A stretch of DNA of 25,133 bases from Nemertoderma westbladi (GCA_032718475.1 JAUCBJ010002492.1:1-25133); one strand, 5' to 3'. Positions 8,996-18,803 are shown, counted from the first letter of the stretch. Numbers and translations are program-made. Notes: generated from the sequence alone by a model not told the origin.

Positions 8996-9977
8996 TGGAT
9001 CTATCCTATCTGGGGACCTCCAACCTTTTCAGAGTTTCCGGTTGGTGTACCGGTATCTATACACTGTTGATTCTTAATTAAATATGGGTTTAAATTTGGT
9101 TTTCTATTCTACAATATTCCTAACTCTCGTTACCGGTTGTTGTTTTGGTTCCTTTCAACTCGCCTTTATAACCTGCTCCTTTACTAACCTGCCTGGTTTT
9201 GGAGGCCCCCAAACAGGATAATCCCGCACACTTTAAAACTTGAAACCGGGGCTTTTCGTATTGGAATTTTTAAAAGTGAATAAAAAAGTACTGGACATGA
9301 CATGGGGAGAAGTTATATTTTCAACTGAGTTGAAATTCCAACTTTATTTATTAAAATTCAATTTTTTTTTACTTCAACTTTTGGACTACGGTACGGTAGT
9401 AGGGTAGGTTTGGAAATGATTTGAAAATTTGAATTTGATGAATTTAAAAACTAAAATATGGAGTTGGAATCCATTACAGATATTCCATTATATAATAATT
9501 AATTAATTATGACATAGGCCTACAGCGGTAATTTAATAGGTCTAATAAGTAAGTACCATTAGTATTTCAACTATTTTCCAAATGTAATCTTTTAAAATTT
9601 TAAAAAAGTAAAGCCAACGGTGAAACTTTTTATTCCATTGGTTAATGAGTTAATTATAATGCAATATCTGCCCTGGAGACTATTCCGTATTTGGAGTGAT
9701 TTGGAGTAATTTGTTACCACTGGGGTGTTTAGACCATTCTGCCATTAGCAGCACTGGTGGCTGTGGGGGGTCGATTCCCCCCCCCCCCCCCACTGTATTT
9801 TTGTAATCATCCAATAAAATCCTACGAAATTTGGGCTGTAGGTTAAAAAATTATCGAAGAACATGTTCAAATCCAAAAAAAATGAAAATTTCATAAGGTG
9901 GGTATATTAATTTTCATGAAAATTACAAGTAGTCCCAGGACAAAATATAAATTTTTTTTATATTCTAAAAATTAATA
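8996..9977. other. Non-coding stretch shared by both units
   Basis: No gene is recognised. It matches unit 2 from about 21474 to 22408. It includes a poly-C run at 9777-9791 that is 27 C long in unit 2 (22190-22216), and a block of about 95 bp near 9562-9656 that is missing from unit 2. Confidence 0.6.
9777..9791. repeat. Poly-C tract (15 C)
   Basis: It follows GGGGGGTCGATT, so the G run and the C run can pair. The C run is longer in unit 2 (27 C at 22190-22216). Confidence 0.9.
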
Positions 9978-10069
9978 GTGTGGCATTGTTGGCTAGCGTT
10001 AGTAGGTTTTTCACTACACTGAATCGAATGGGATTATATTCCATTTCCGAAAATGGAATTGAATCTATT

Positions 10070-10812
10070 TTTCGTGCACCTAAGAAGTTGGCGCTTCGGA
10101 AAATGCCCCATCTTTTGATTTCAACGCGTTTTTATAGGTTTTTCTGGACCGCTGAAACGATTAAAAATATTATAGAACCGTGAAGATTTAGGGATCGTTG
10201 TTTTTAGAGCACCAAAATTAAGGTGTGGCACTTCAAATATTGAAAAATAGGCCCCTTCGAGATTCGGAAAATAAACCAAAGTTGAGATTTCACAGCACAT
10301 TTCTAGGTTTTCTGGACCGCTGAATCAATTGAAAGTATTATAGAAGCCTAAAGACTTAGTGGTTCGGCATTTCTGGTGCACCAAAATTAGGGAGTGGCTC
10401 TTATTCAAATTTTGAAAAAGTACCACGCCCTAATTTTGGTGTAGGCCTACCAATAATGACGTACCACTAAGAATTGAGGCTTCAATATTACTCTCAATCG
10501 ATTCAGCGGTCCAGATAACCTATAAAAATGGGTTGAAATGAAAACCTTGTGGTATTTTCTGAATATCGTAATTTTGAAAATTTTAAGTAAGCTTACTTGC
10601 TACGCCCTAATTTTGGTGCACCAAAAATGATGTACCACTAAGAATTGAGTCTTCTATTTTACTTCCAATCTTTCAATCGATTAAGCGGGCCAAAAAACCC
10701 ATAAAAATGCGTTGAAATCAAAACTTCAGAGTATTTAATGAATATTGCAATTTTGAAAATTTATAGTGCCACGCCATAATTTTAGTGCACCAAAAATGAC
10801 GTACCACTTCAC
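10070..10812. repeat. Palindromic array of ~173-bp monomers, copy 1
   Basis: A monomer with the key blocks CGCCCTAATTTTGGTGCACC, GTACCACTAAGAATTGAG, TCAATCGATTCAGCGG and CCTATAAAAATG.GTTGAAAT appears in direct orientation at about 10430 and 10600, with a partial start at about 10770. It appears in reverse orientation at about 10115-10235 and 10290-10425, with a partial near 10075. The symmetry centre is about 10428. The arms are imperfect but long, so this is a foldback structure. The perfect 16-bp palindrome TTTTGGTGCACCAAAA is at 10611-10626. No coding is recognised. Confidence 0.8.
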
Positions 10813-11024
10813 TTACATACTTATAATATAATATAATGTATATTTTTCCAAAACAAGTTGGGCCGATTCAATAACAAGTTGCACACTTATGTGGAATCGT
10901 CTCGGCCAGAATAATTACAAACAGGTAAGGCACGGAATACAAATATACAATATATAAATGATATACATAACGTAAGTAATACTTAATACTATACAGTTAC
11001 AATACACTTACCATGCACATAGCC

Positions 11025-11111
11025 CATACAATACACACTCGATACATCCATACAATACACACTCGATACATCCATACAATACACACTCGATACATCCATA
11101 CAATACACACT
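11025..11111. repeat. 24-bp minisatellite, 3.6 copies
   Basis: Units starting CATACAATACACACTC lie at 11025, 11049 and 11073, identical over 24 bp, with a partial copy to 11111. It lies in the 3' UTR of the LINE. Confidence 0.97.
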
Positions 11112-11462
11112 GTTCCCCCCAGAAACCCTCTGCCAATCCCGCTGCACCCCACCCACATCCATCCCACCCTGAATGGAGAGAAACCCGACCCGCTCGCCGC
11201 ATTAAGTCGCTGATGTCACAAAGGTGCTTTTAAGCAAGGTATGGCGAAAATAATAAGTTGAGTGTAATAGTCTTCATCTGGGAAAATAACCACGAATCAC
11301 GATTGAGTGGTGCACAATAACATTTGTTTAATATTAATGCAATTTTTGAATAATTTTGACAAGATATGCCACACCATCACCCACTTCTTAGTAAAATACG
11401 AAAAGCAAGATAAAACATTCTGATTGGGACAATGAAAAAATAAAATGAAAAAATAAGGAATA

Positions 11463-11825
11463 TTAGTAACCCAGCGAATTAAACCTGTTTGTTGCCTCGA
11501 TAAAAGTTGCGACAGCCGAAATAAGGACAGGTGTTTTAGATGCAACGATGCTGGGGGTGCCAGTAGGTCCATGTAAGATAACATGAACCGAAAAACGGAG
11601 GTCAAGTTGTAACATGGACTGATTAAGTACCAATCGAGGGCCAGTGTACCGCGTGCATTCCATAAAATAGTGGTACACATCTTCGCAGGGATGGCCGCAC
11701 CCACAAGTTCTATAACTAGTAACCTTTGCACGAAATAAATCGTCATTTAAAGACGAACAGATGCATCGCATACGAGCAAGCAGGCCGTTAATTTTTGGGC
11801 TACCGAGCAAGTAGTATGATGGCAC
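11463..11825 (-). pseudogene. LINE C-terminal Cys-His domain
   Basis: The frame reads LNDDLFRAKVTSYRTCGCG and then EDVYHYFMECTRY. This is the CxCG...ED..H...C pattern found at the C-terminal end of many Jockey/CR1-group LINE proteins, after the RT thumb. It is out of frame with the RT frame that ends at 11855 (offset 2), so it is the same protein after a frameshift. Whether the last part to position 11463 belonged to the original protein is uncertain. Confidence 0.7.
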
Positions 11826-11854
11826 TGCTGCGGATGGGTAAAGGTGATTACTTG

Positions 11855-13267
11855 CTAAATTTTTAAAACTATTAGCAGATGTTGCATTACGTATATTATC
11901 CGGTAAGTCGTTCCATATTCGTATGGAAGATAGTAAAAATGAATTTTTAAGTAATTATTCCGAGCAAAAGGTACCCTATAATTATCTCGATTTCTTGTAC
12001 AATATGGGGAAGACTGGGCCAAGGTTTCCGGAAGTAATTCGCGCAGATGTGGGGGAGCTGAATTTTTTGTCATTTTATATAGAATAATTAATTTTTGAAT
12101 TGTCCTTCTATTTTGTAGGGTCGATATTCCAGATTCAGTATATAAACTGACAGTTGAACAAGAAATGGTTAATCGACATATTATCCTAATGGCTTCCTTA
12201 TTTATCAGCTCCAGTTTATACTTTAGTTCGTTAGAACAATTGTCCCACACTGGCCCTGCATACTCCAGACCAGAACGAATAAACGCCACATATATTTTGA
12301 GAAGTGCTGCCCTATCTACTTTATATTTAACAGCGCGCAACATATTTAGTTTAAGCGTAGCTTTAGTAATAATATTTTTAATATGAGCATCCCATGTTAA
12401 ATCAGACGATATAGTACACCCAAGATGTTTATGACTCTCAACTTCTTCAATTATGTCATTATTCAAATAAAGGATACCATGTTCAATATGCCTGACCTGT
12501 TTGTGGGAGACCAACATTGCCTCAGTTTTTGAAGCGTTATATGTGACTAACCATTTTTTGCCCCAATCAAAAACATTAGCCAGGTCGGCATTAAGAGCCG
12601 CCGTGGCTACACTAGGTTCCCCCACAATAACGTACAGAGATGTATCATCCGCAAATAACTTTACTTTAGAACTAACAATATCGACAATGTCATTAATAAA
12701 AACTAAAAATAACAATGGACCTAGCACAGAACCTTGTGGAACCCCTGCAAGCGTTAATAACCACGTGGACTGACACCCATTAATTAAGACGCACTGCATA
12801 TTGTTGGATAAATAACTTTGAAACCATTTCAACAGAGAGCCAGATATCCCCATCCGCTCTAGTTTATGTAGTAGTGCGGCATGATGAACCTTGTCAAATG
12901 CTTTACTGACATCGAGAAATACCAATCTTACCTCTTTACCCTTGTCAACGGCACTAACCAACTCGTGGTACAATGTAAGTAATTGGTAAACACATCCGTC
13001 CCCGCGGCTGAAACCAGATTGAAATTTTGTTATATAACCCTTTATATGATTGAATACGTATTTAAATATAATGCGTTCGAAAAGTTTACCAAGGCAGCTC
13101 GTTAGGGACACTGGCCTATAATTAAGACATTCAAATCGTAAACCTTTTTTAAAAACCGGGGTAACGAACCTTTTTTTCCAAGATGCGGGATGCCATGCCT
13201 TATCTAATATAAGTTGAAAGAGTTTGGAAAAATTACGAGCCATAAAAGGTAAAGCAGATAAAATCAT
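11855..13267 (-). pseudogene. LINE reverse transcriptase
   Basis: RT copies the element RNA at nicked genomic DNA. About 470 residues are open from an internal Met that is not the natural start. In order: TPVFKKG..NYRPVSLTS near residues 36-58, motif A VFLDVSKAFDKVHHAALLHK near 119-138, motif B GVPQGSVLGPLLFLVFINDI near 174-193, the catalytic FADDTSLY near 205-212, and the thumb-region pattern LGCTISSDLTWDAHI and RSGLEYAGPVWD. The catalytic aspartates are present. Upstream, the linker KAASPGDKISNK is in frame back to a TGA near 13340, and a further piece (IDVLAAAK) is in another frame, so one frameshift lies before the Met. The end of this frame is also shifted. This is the family of RNA-directed DNA polymerases from jockey-like elements. 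Confidence 0.93.
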
Positions 13268-13447
13268 TTTATTTGAGATTTTATCCCCAGGTGACGCAGC
13301 TTTACCAGCTTTACTTTGGCTGCAGCTAAAACGTCAATTCTAGAAATGTTTATTTCAGTAAGTACAGGCTCAGGCATTGGCCCCTCTGGGATAATAAAGT
13401 TCGAACAATCCAGTTTATATTGGTCTGTAAAATAGACATTAAAGACA

Positions 13448-13678
13448 TTACATACTTATATAGAGTAGTAGAAGAATGCTCCATACGAATCAGAATCAAT
13501 AAAAATAAGCCCCAACATAAAGAATTACTAACTCACAAATGACCTTGTAACATTGCAACGTCGTTTTTTGCACAAGATGCGCCATTAAATTTAACTAATT
13601 ATTAATGCAAATTCGATTTCGACGCATTAATATCGAATAAATTATTAAATCAATTAAGGAAAATTAATAGATTACGTT
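13448..13678. other. Right end of unit 1
   Basis: AT-rich non-coding sequence shared with 24892-25123. It contains the inverted repeat TATTAATGC ... GCATTAATA around 13600-13633. The homology ends at ATTACGTT (13671-13678). Confidence 0.8.
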
Positions 13679-13712
13679 GCATCGAACTTCTTTGGTAGAT
13701 TTGGATTCCTAA
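13679..13712. other. Spacer between the two units
   Basis: 34 bp with no counterpart elsewhere in the window, lying between the end of unit 1 homology and the poly-C start of unit 2. This is the only sequence specific to the duplication junction. Confidence 0.8.
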
Positions 13713-13736
13713 CCCCCCCCCCCCCCCCCCCCCCCC
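13713..13736. repeat. Poly-C tract at the left edge of unit 2
   Basis: 24 C followed by C-rich sequence. It equals the tract at 1-19 and marks the junction of the two units. Confidence 0.95.
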
Positions 13737-13962
13737 TCCTCCCCTCACACCTATCACCTACTGTATCTTCTGATTACCTTGCTATATTTACACACTATAT
13801 ACTTTATGTACCAGGACGTGCTGTGCAATTGTACATGTTACAGAAGGTACTCCTGCACTCACAATCTATCCACAATAGTCTTGGTATATAGGCCAAATCA
13901 ATCACCTGCATTTATTGTAATTTTACTTATTTTATTGATAACTATCTATTAAATATTTTATA

Positions 13963-15373
13963 ATGAATCAGCAAATTAATGTTCCGGTATTGAAAGATAA
14001 ATCCTCTGGTGCCTCTATAATTATAAAGAAAGAACCAACAGACTATATAATTATCAAGAAAGAACCAACAGACAGTGTCCCCTATTCTCGTGAAGTTAAA
14101 CAAGATAACTGTGTTTACAGATCATCTCTCATCGAAGATCACAACAATTTGTTCGGTGGAGTAAATGTAGATGTTGCCCCTGTAATAGGTGACGAAGATA
14201 TTTCTTATGAACCATCTGGTGATTCTTTTGTTGTCGAAAAACGTGAAAACGACGGCCCAGATTGTTCGTATGGTGGTAGGCCTATTGAAACTGGAGATAC
14301 AGACATTCATTGTCAGCATTCTGCTTCTGGATTGCAGTTTATCAGTGTAAAATCTGAAGGTTGTTTTTTATTTACTGAGTCATTAGCAGAAACTCGAACT
14401 GTTAAAGAACAATTTAACGTTGCTGGTACCTCTCGTGACAATGTTGATATTTGCAGAGCTACTGGACCGACAATCAGTTGGGCAACAACAGAATCCGGAG
14501 GTTCTAGTGAAACTGTTGGAGAGTTCCAATCACCTTCAGATACCAATCACCTTAATGATAAAGGAAATTTAGAGAGACATATAGAATCCGTTCATAAAGA
14601 CGTAGAGAATAAGTATAAATGCGATTATTGTGAGAAACTGTTCAAAAGCAAATATTATATAAAGAGGCATGTTGACGCTACCCATAAAGATATCAGACAT
14701 AATTGTAGTTATTGTAATAAAGGATTTAGCCAGCAAGGCAGTCTAAACACCCATGTCAACTACTTTCATAAAGATTTCAAGTACAGCTGTTCCGATTGTG
14801 GAAAATCATTTGCTACAAAAAGTGATCTAAAAAAACATATCGACTCCATTCACAAATGTATCAAGTACAGCTGCTTTGATTGTGGGAAATTATTTGATAC
14901 CAAATCCGGTCTAAGACGACATATCGACTCTAACCATAAAGGCATAAAGTATAATTGCGGTTATTGTGGTAAAGAATACAGTCAGCAAAGGTATCTAAAA
15001 GGCCCATGTCAACTACATTCATAAAGATATCAAGTACAGCTGCTTTGATTGTGGGAAATCATTTGGTAAAAAAGCCAACCTAGAACAACATATCGACTCC
15101 ATTCACAAATGTATCAAGTACAGCTGCTTTGATTGTGATAAATCATTTGGTACAAAAGGCTGTTTAAAAAAACATATCGACTCCATTCACAAAGGTATCG
15201 AGTACAGCTGCTTTGATTGTGATAAATCGTTTGTTAGAAAAAGCGATCTAAAACAACATTTCGATTTTATCCATAAACATATCAAACATAAGTGCGGTTA
15301 TTGTAGCAAAGAATTCAGTCGGAATAGCAATCTAAACACCCATGTCAACTACTTTCATAAAGATATCAAGTAG
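13963..15373 (+). pseudogene. C2H2 zinc-finger protein, frameshifted copy 2
   Basis: Same protein as the copy at 237-1498: identical start MNQQINVPVLKDK, two IIKKEPTD peptides, then C-x2-C-x12-H-x4-H fingers on an 84-bp period with HKDIKYSC-like linkers. The first frame runs 353 residues to 15024. The A run that breaks copy 1 is intact here, but one extra base near 15000 (CTAAAAGGCCCATG against CTAAACACCCATG elsewhere in the array) shifts the frame. Further fingers then continue to the TAG at 15371-15373, which copy 1 also has. A 21-bp in-frame deletion removes the cysteine pair of the first finger. Differences from copy 1 are mostly amino-acid changing. It may be a pseudogene, or a truncated protein ending in an incomplete finger. 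Confidence 0.8.
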
Positions 15374-15654
15374 ATCTGCGACTCCATCCACAAAGGTTTC
15401 AAATATAATTGCGGTTATTGTCATAAAGAATTCAATCGGCAAAGTCATCTATACGTAGACACTATAGCAGCAATAGCTATCATAAAGGTATCAAATATAA
15501 CTGCGGAGAATTTAGTTATCGAAATGACCTAAAAACGAAAAAAATCTGTTCATATATAAATATTGTTTATGAATCTAAGAAATTCGTATTCTTATTATAT
15601 ATATATACAAAATGTAAATATTTTGTTCGTAATCGAAGGATATTGATCTCTAGA
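15374..15654 (+). other. Decayed finger repeats and 3' flank, copy 2
   Basis: Continues the finger-like pattern after the stop (a YNCGYCHKEFNRQSHL-like reading) and then AT-rich sequence, as in 1499-1778. Homology with unit 1 ends at TCTCTAGA. Confidence 0.6.
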
Positions 15655-15983
15655 GGGGCCGTCCAAGTATGACGTCTGCACTTTTCCCCAAAATATTGAC
15701 CCCCTCCCTCCCCTAAATCAGATGTCATCAGATAGGCGTTGACCCCCCCCCCCCCCCCCCCTAAATCAGATTTAAAAAAATTTCGCGTCCTAATCACTGA
15801 AACATGGTGACTGGTAACTGAAACAGAAGGTCGTGCTACGGGCCTTCGGGGACTTCGAACAATTAAAATAGGCGAGCTATTTACTCTTCAACTATAACTC
15901 TTCTTGCACCTATAAATGCCAACGGATAACGACGGCATAAATGCTGACGTCAGATTTTGGCTGACACCCTCTCCTCCCCTCAT
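15655..15983. mobile_element. MITE-like GGGGCCGTCC segment
   Basis: The left edge reads GGGGCCGTCCAAGTATGACG, a terminal sequence style seen in many animal MITEs (GGGGCCGTCCA..., then ACGTC). The opposite end has GCTGACGTCAGATTTTGG but not the expected GGACGGCCCC, so the right terminus seems truncated. Two direct copies of a GACCCCC...CTAAATCAGAT block lie at about 15698-15722 and 15743-15771, the second with a long C run. No target-site duplication is found. It sits exactly where unit 1 has an unrelated 1.1-kb segment. Confidence 0.5.
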
Positions 15984-15990
15984 TTTTCAG

Positions 15991-16161
15991 CCTATTCATA
16001 CGTCGTATGAGGCTCATACACCCTTATCCACAGTTCTAGGAGTCTACTTCGATATGCACGATTATATTACAGCTCTCACATCATCTAAATTGTTTTGGTA
16101 TGAAAACTCGCTGGCTACATTAGTGGCGGCCTCAACCATAATAATTAAAACTGTCATGTAA
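15991..16161 (+). other. Possible exon with a conserved frame, copy 2
   Basis: Counterpart of 2896-3063. CATTTTTCAG at 15981-15990 is a good acceptor-like site. The frame reads PIHTSYEAHTPLSTVLGVYF and continues to TAA at 16159-16161. Apart from the E insertion it differs from copy 1 by D for E and I for S. The family is unknown. Confidence 0.25.
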
Positions 16162-16625
16162 CCCTAAGTCATAATCTAAAAAAAATTATTAACGTTAAAT
16201 TACATTAACAGACAGACAGACACACGTTGCGCTGGAATCTTTATATATCTGTATTATAGCTGTATATACTGTAATTCTAAATTCGCTTAATTGTTTTCGT
16301 TCACGGTCATATTGACATTGTATCAATTATTTCGGTATTGTGTTGGGGTGTATGTGTAGATTTTGCTCAAATTACGTCGTGCAAACCTTTTCTACTTCGT
16401 TGAACTTTCGACCCGCACTCTAAACATATTTAATAAAATTTGTATAAATTCAACAAAAATATTTTCACATTGTCTTATTTTCAATATTTGTTTACTTTTT
16501 GCCGGGAAAAGAGTAAAAGAAATGCAATCCTGGGTTACTTTTCCCTATGGAAAAATGATGTTCTCTTTTTCCCCCGCTTTTAAGGCATTCGAGCAAAAAT
16601 AACAATTTAATTTATTTTATAACAG
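16162..16625. other. Non-coding stretch upstream of Helitron fragment 2
   Basis: Matches 3064-3520. It ends with TTTTATAACAG, an acceptor-like site before the Rep fragment. Nothing else is recognised. Confidence 0.4.
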
Positions 16626-16784
16626 GACGCAATAGCTATCCTCCGTGAATTCAAAAACCTGATGCATCCCTTCATCACTATAACATTCAATCCAAAATGG
16701 CCTGAGATAACCGAGTCATTACTCCCGGGTCAACGCGCAGAGGAGCGGCCAGATATCGTGTCCCGTGTATTCCGGCTTCGCTGT
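16626..16784 (+). pseudogene. Helitron Rep-domain fragment, copy 2
   Basis: Same fragment as 3521-3680. The A run before CCTGATG is one base shorter here, which joins DAIAILREFK to FITITFNPKWPEI in one frame, so this copy reads through where copy 1 is shifted. NPKWPEITESLLPGQRAE and RPDIVSRVFRLR are clear. Sequence on either side encodes no further Helitron motifs, so it is an isolated exon-sized remnant. Confidence 0.82.
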
Positions 16785-17897
16785 AGGCCTAAGATTAAAA
16801 CTAAAATCTTTGTTCGCTCTACTCTACGTACTCCTTAATATATTTCCCGTTTATAATCGTCATTTGGACTACTGATCCCCTTATAAATAGATTATTTGTA
16901 GTGATATGTTTTAGTACTTAGCAGGTGAACTAACTGTTCAAGAGTATAGAAATTAATAGAATAGAAATTACATGAACTCTCAAACTAAAAACTAACTGAT
17001 ATAATTATATAATATATAACTATAATGTTTTTGGTGGGTTCTGGGGTTAGTTTTCCACGAAGTTTGTTCCTTTTATGCGACGAAGATGGTTTGAAAATTG
17101 CAACTAGGTCCACCCGACTTTACAGCACTGGTTTGTGTTTCGCAGTTTTAGTTTTCTAATTCCTTGGCTGCGCCGATTAGCCTCCCCGAAAAAGCCGAGA
17201 TATTCCAGTCTGGCCTTTAAGCCAATACTGCAATATACCAGTATACAGTACAATACAGATACGCATACACAAATATAATAAAAACTATAACCACTGTCCA
17301 CAAGCAAATACAGTAGCTACAATACTAGTGCAGCCTGAAGGACTGAGGTGGGCCTGAGGATAAGGAGTTAAGTTGGTGCTCGAAAAAAAGAAAATAATAT
17401 TAATAAAGTTAGAGTAGATAAAGTTACATGTTAATACACATTTAAATTTAAAATGTTTGTAATATTTCCACCTGCTGCGCGTACATCACCTGATCACTGG
17501 CAGACTGGGCTGAAATATTTAAAGATTTAATAAGAACGAGGAAATAATGAATGAATATGGAAGTTATTTATTTTTGTTGAGATTAATTAATTTGCTAGTG
17601 GGAAATGTAGGCTATAATATATTGAATAAGTGTTTTTTTTAAGATGTGATTGGAACAGCGATTTAGATTTTTTGCATCTATCAGTTAGTCGGGCAGCGAG
17701 TTCCAGACATGAGGACTATTTATTATGTCTGTACACTGTAGGGCTACCACTGGGTGACTGGCGCTCCAGTCATTTACTGCTGTCAAAGTCTGACAGTGTC
17801 ATGCTGTACCGGTCCCGGTTGCCCGGTACGGTACCCATCTAATCTACTACAGTACTACAGTCAGACCTCAGAAAGTTAGCGAGTTAGGCTGTTAGGT
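16785..17897. other. Non-coding stretch shared with unit 1
   Basis: Matches 3681-4840 in unit 1, with the 37-bp block present once and an 8-bp deletion near 17180. No gene is recognised. Confidence 0.6.
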
Positions 17898-18803
17898 ACT
17901 GTCAGTCACTGATCTATGCCAAAATTGGCATTTTTCAAAATTGGAAGTTTTCATGCCAAAATTGGAATTTTTTATATATTTTCTGTCCAGGGTCAGCCAA
18001 TATTGGTTGGGGTTAACTAAATTTTGCAAAAAATTATATTTTGATGCATTTAGAAACTTTTGACCGAGATAAAAAAAAATTCACCATGCTTTTGGTTTTT
18101 TATGATTAAAATTTTGATACTGTAACCTCTAGTTCCAAAATTGGAAGTTTTTGACCTGCCGTTTTTGGCATTTTTTATTCTGATAGAGGAAGAGCAGCTG
18201 CAGACTGGCAGAGAGAGTCTGGTTGTAGTTGCTGAGTTGCAGCTTGCAGGCATATATATCTGTATATTGGTATATTACCAAACTTTTGTTGTAAATGTGT
18301 CAGTGTCATGCTGTGGCAGCTGTGATGTGACATTATACATTCTAGTGAGTTGCATGTGCTTGTGTGTGTAATATATGTGTACGTACAGTAGGTACCGGTA
18401 CGGTACTTGTACTATCCAATATCCGAATACCTTAATGTTAACCTTGATATGATATCTTCTTAACTACCTACTGACCTAAGAAACGCCCTGCGCTGGGCCA
18501 TACAAAAATGTACGATTTGATCACATTATCAATTTCAATACTTTGTCTCTGTTTGTGTAGGCCTATATAACTATACATTCTGACCTTTTTTTAAGAATTC
18601 GCTATCACCATCACCTGCTTACAGCTTAGCTTGAAGAAGACTTAGTTCCAGTTGTTGTGTTAGTGTTAGTACTTCCAGACAGCCAGAGACAGCATTCATT
18701 ACCAGTGCCTTTTGTTTTATTAAATGCCGACTTTGTGCCACACATCTACCTGTCTACTGCATAAGTAACCGCTTTAGATCCTAGAGCACCTTAGACCCTG
18801 AAC

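Larger units (their letters stand above)
10826..13447 (-). mobile_element. 5'-truncated Jockey/CR1-group LINE insertion
   Basis: This is a non-LTR retrotransposon on the minus strand. The flanking 13-bp duplication TTACATACTTATA is at 10813-10825 and 13448-13460, and unit 2 has the empty site (near 24892-24904). Its 3' end, at 10826, is an ATTAT-type short repeat instead of poly-A. From 5' to 3' it holds a short linker, a reverse transcriptase, a C-terminal Cys-His region and a 3' UTR with a minisatellite. The endonuclease domain is missing, the usual result of incomplete target-primed reverse transcription. At least three frameshifts show it is inactive. The clade call rests on RT motifs only. 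Confidence 0.93.
1..13678 (+). repeat. Large direct repeat, unit 1
   Basis: This is the first copy of a long duplicated segment. Its order is poly-C, zinc-finger pseudogene, possible exon, Helitron fragment, long non-coding part, palindromic array and a right end finishing in ATTACGTT. The same order recurs from 13713 to 25123. The left edge may lie outside the window, because position 1 is already inside the poly-C tract. Unit 1 carries two private insertions, 5780-8990 and 10826-13447, and a private segment at 1779-2888. Identity to unit 2 outside the insertions is about 97-98% by eye, not computed. Confidence 0.93.

Noticed and set aside
9980-10183. 67-residue reading frame identical in both units (also 22411-22614)
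   Set aside because: It lies inside the palindromic monomer array, has no recognisable domain, and perfect identity over 200 bp is plausible at this overall similarity.
11025-11111. CRISPR-like array
   Set aside because: The 24-bp units are directly adjacent with no spacers, in an animal retrotransposon.
11008-11213. Reading frames with repeated IHTRYIHT or ECVLYGCI
   Set aside because: They are frames of the 24-bp minisatellite.
11297-11746. 149-residue minus-strand frame overlapping the LINE C-terminal domain
   Set aside because: It is the wrong frame for the Cys-His pattern and extends into the 3' UTR.
12165-12773. Two plus-strand frames within the reverse transcriptase
   Set aside because: They are antisense shadows of the RT coding sequence.
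1-13678. The whole unit as a single giant TIR transposon or Helitron
   Set aside because: The ends show no inverted repeats to each other and no TC...CTRRT Helitron termini. The left end lies in poly-C, so the boundary cannot be defined.
17898-17902. Element B as a TA-target (Tc1/mariner) insertion
   Set aside because: A TA reading is possible on each side, but it would make unequal ends. ACTGT as a 5-bp duplication gives symmetrical CAGTC ends that match element A.
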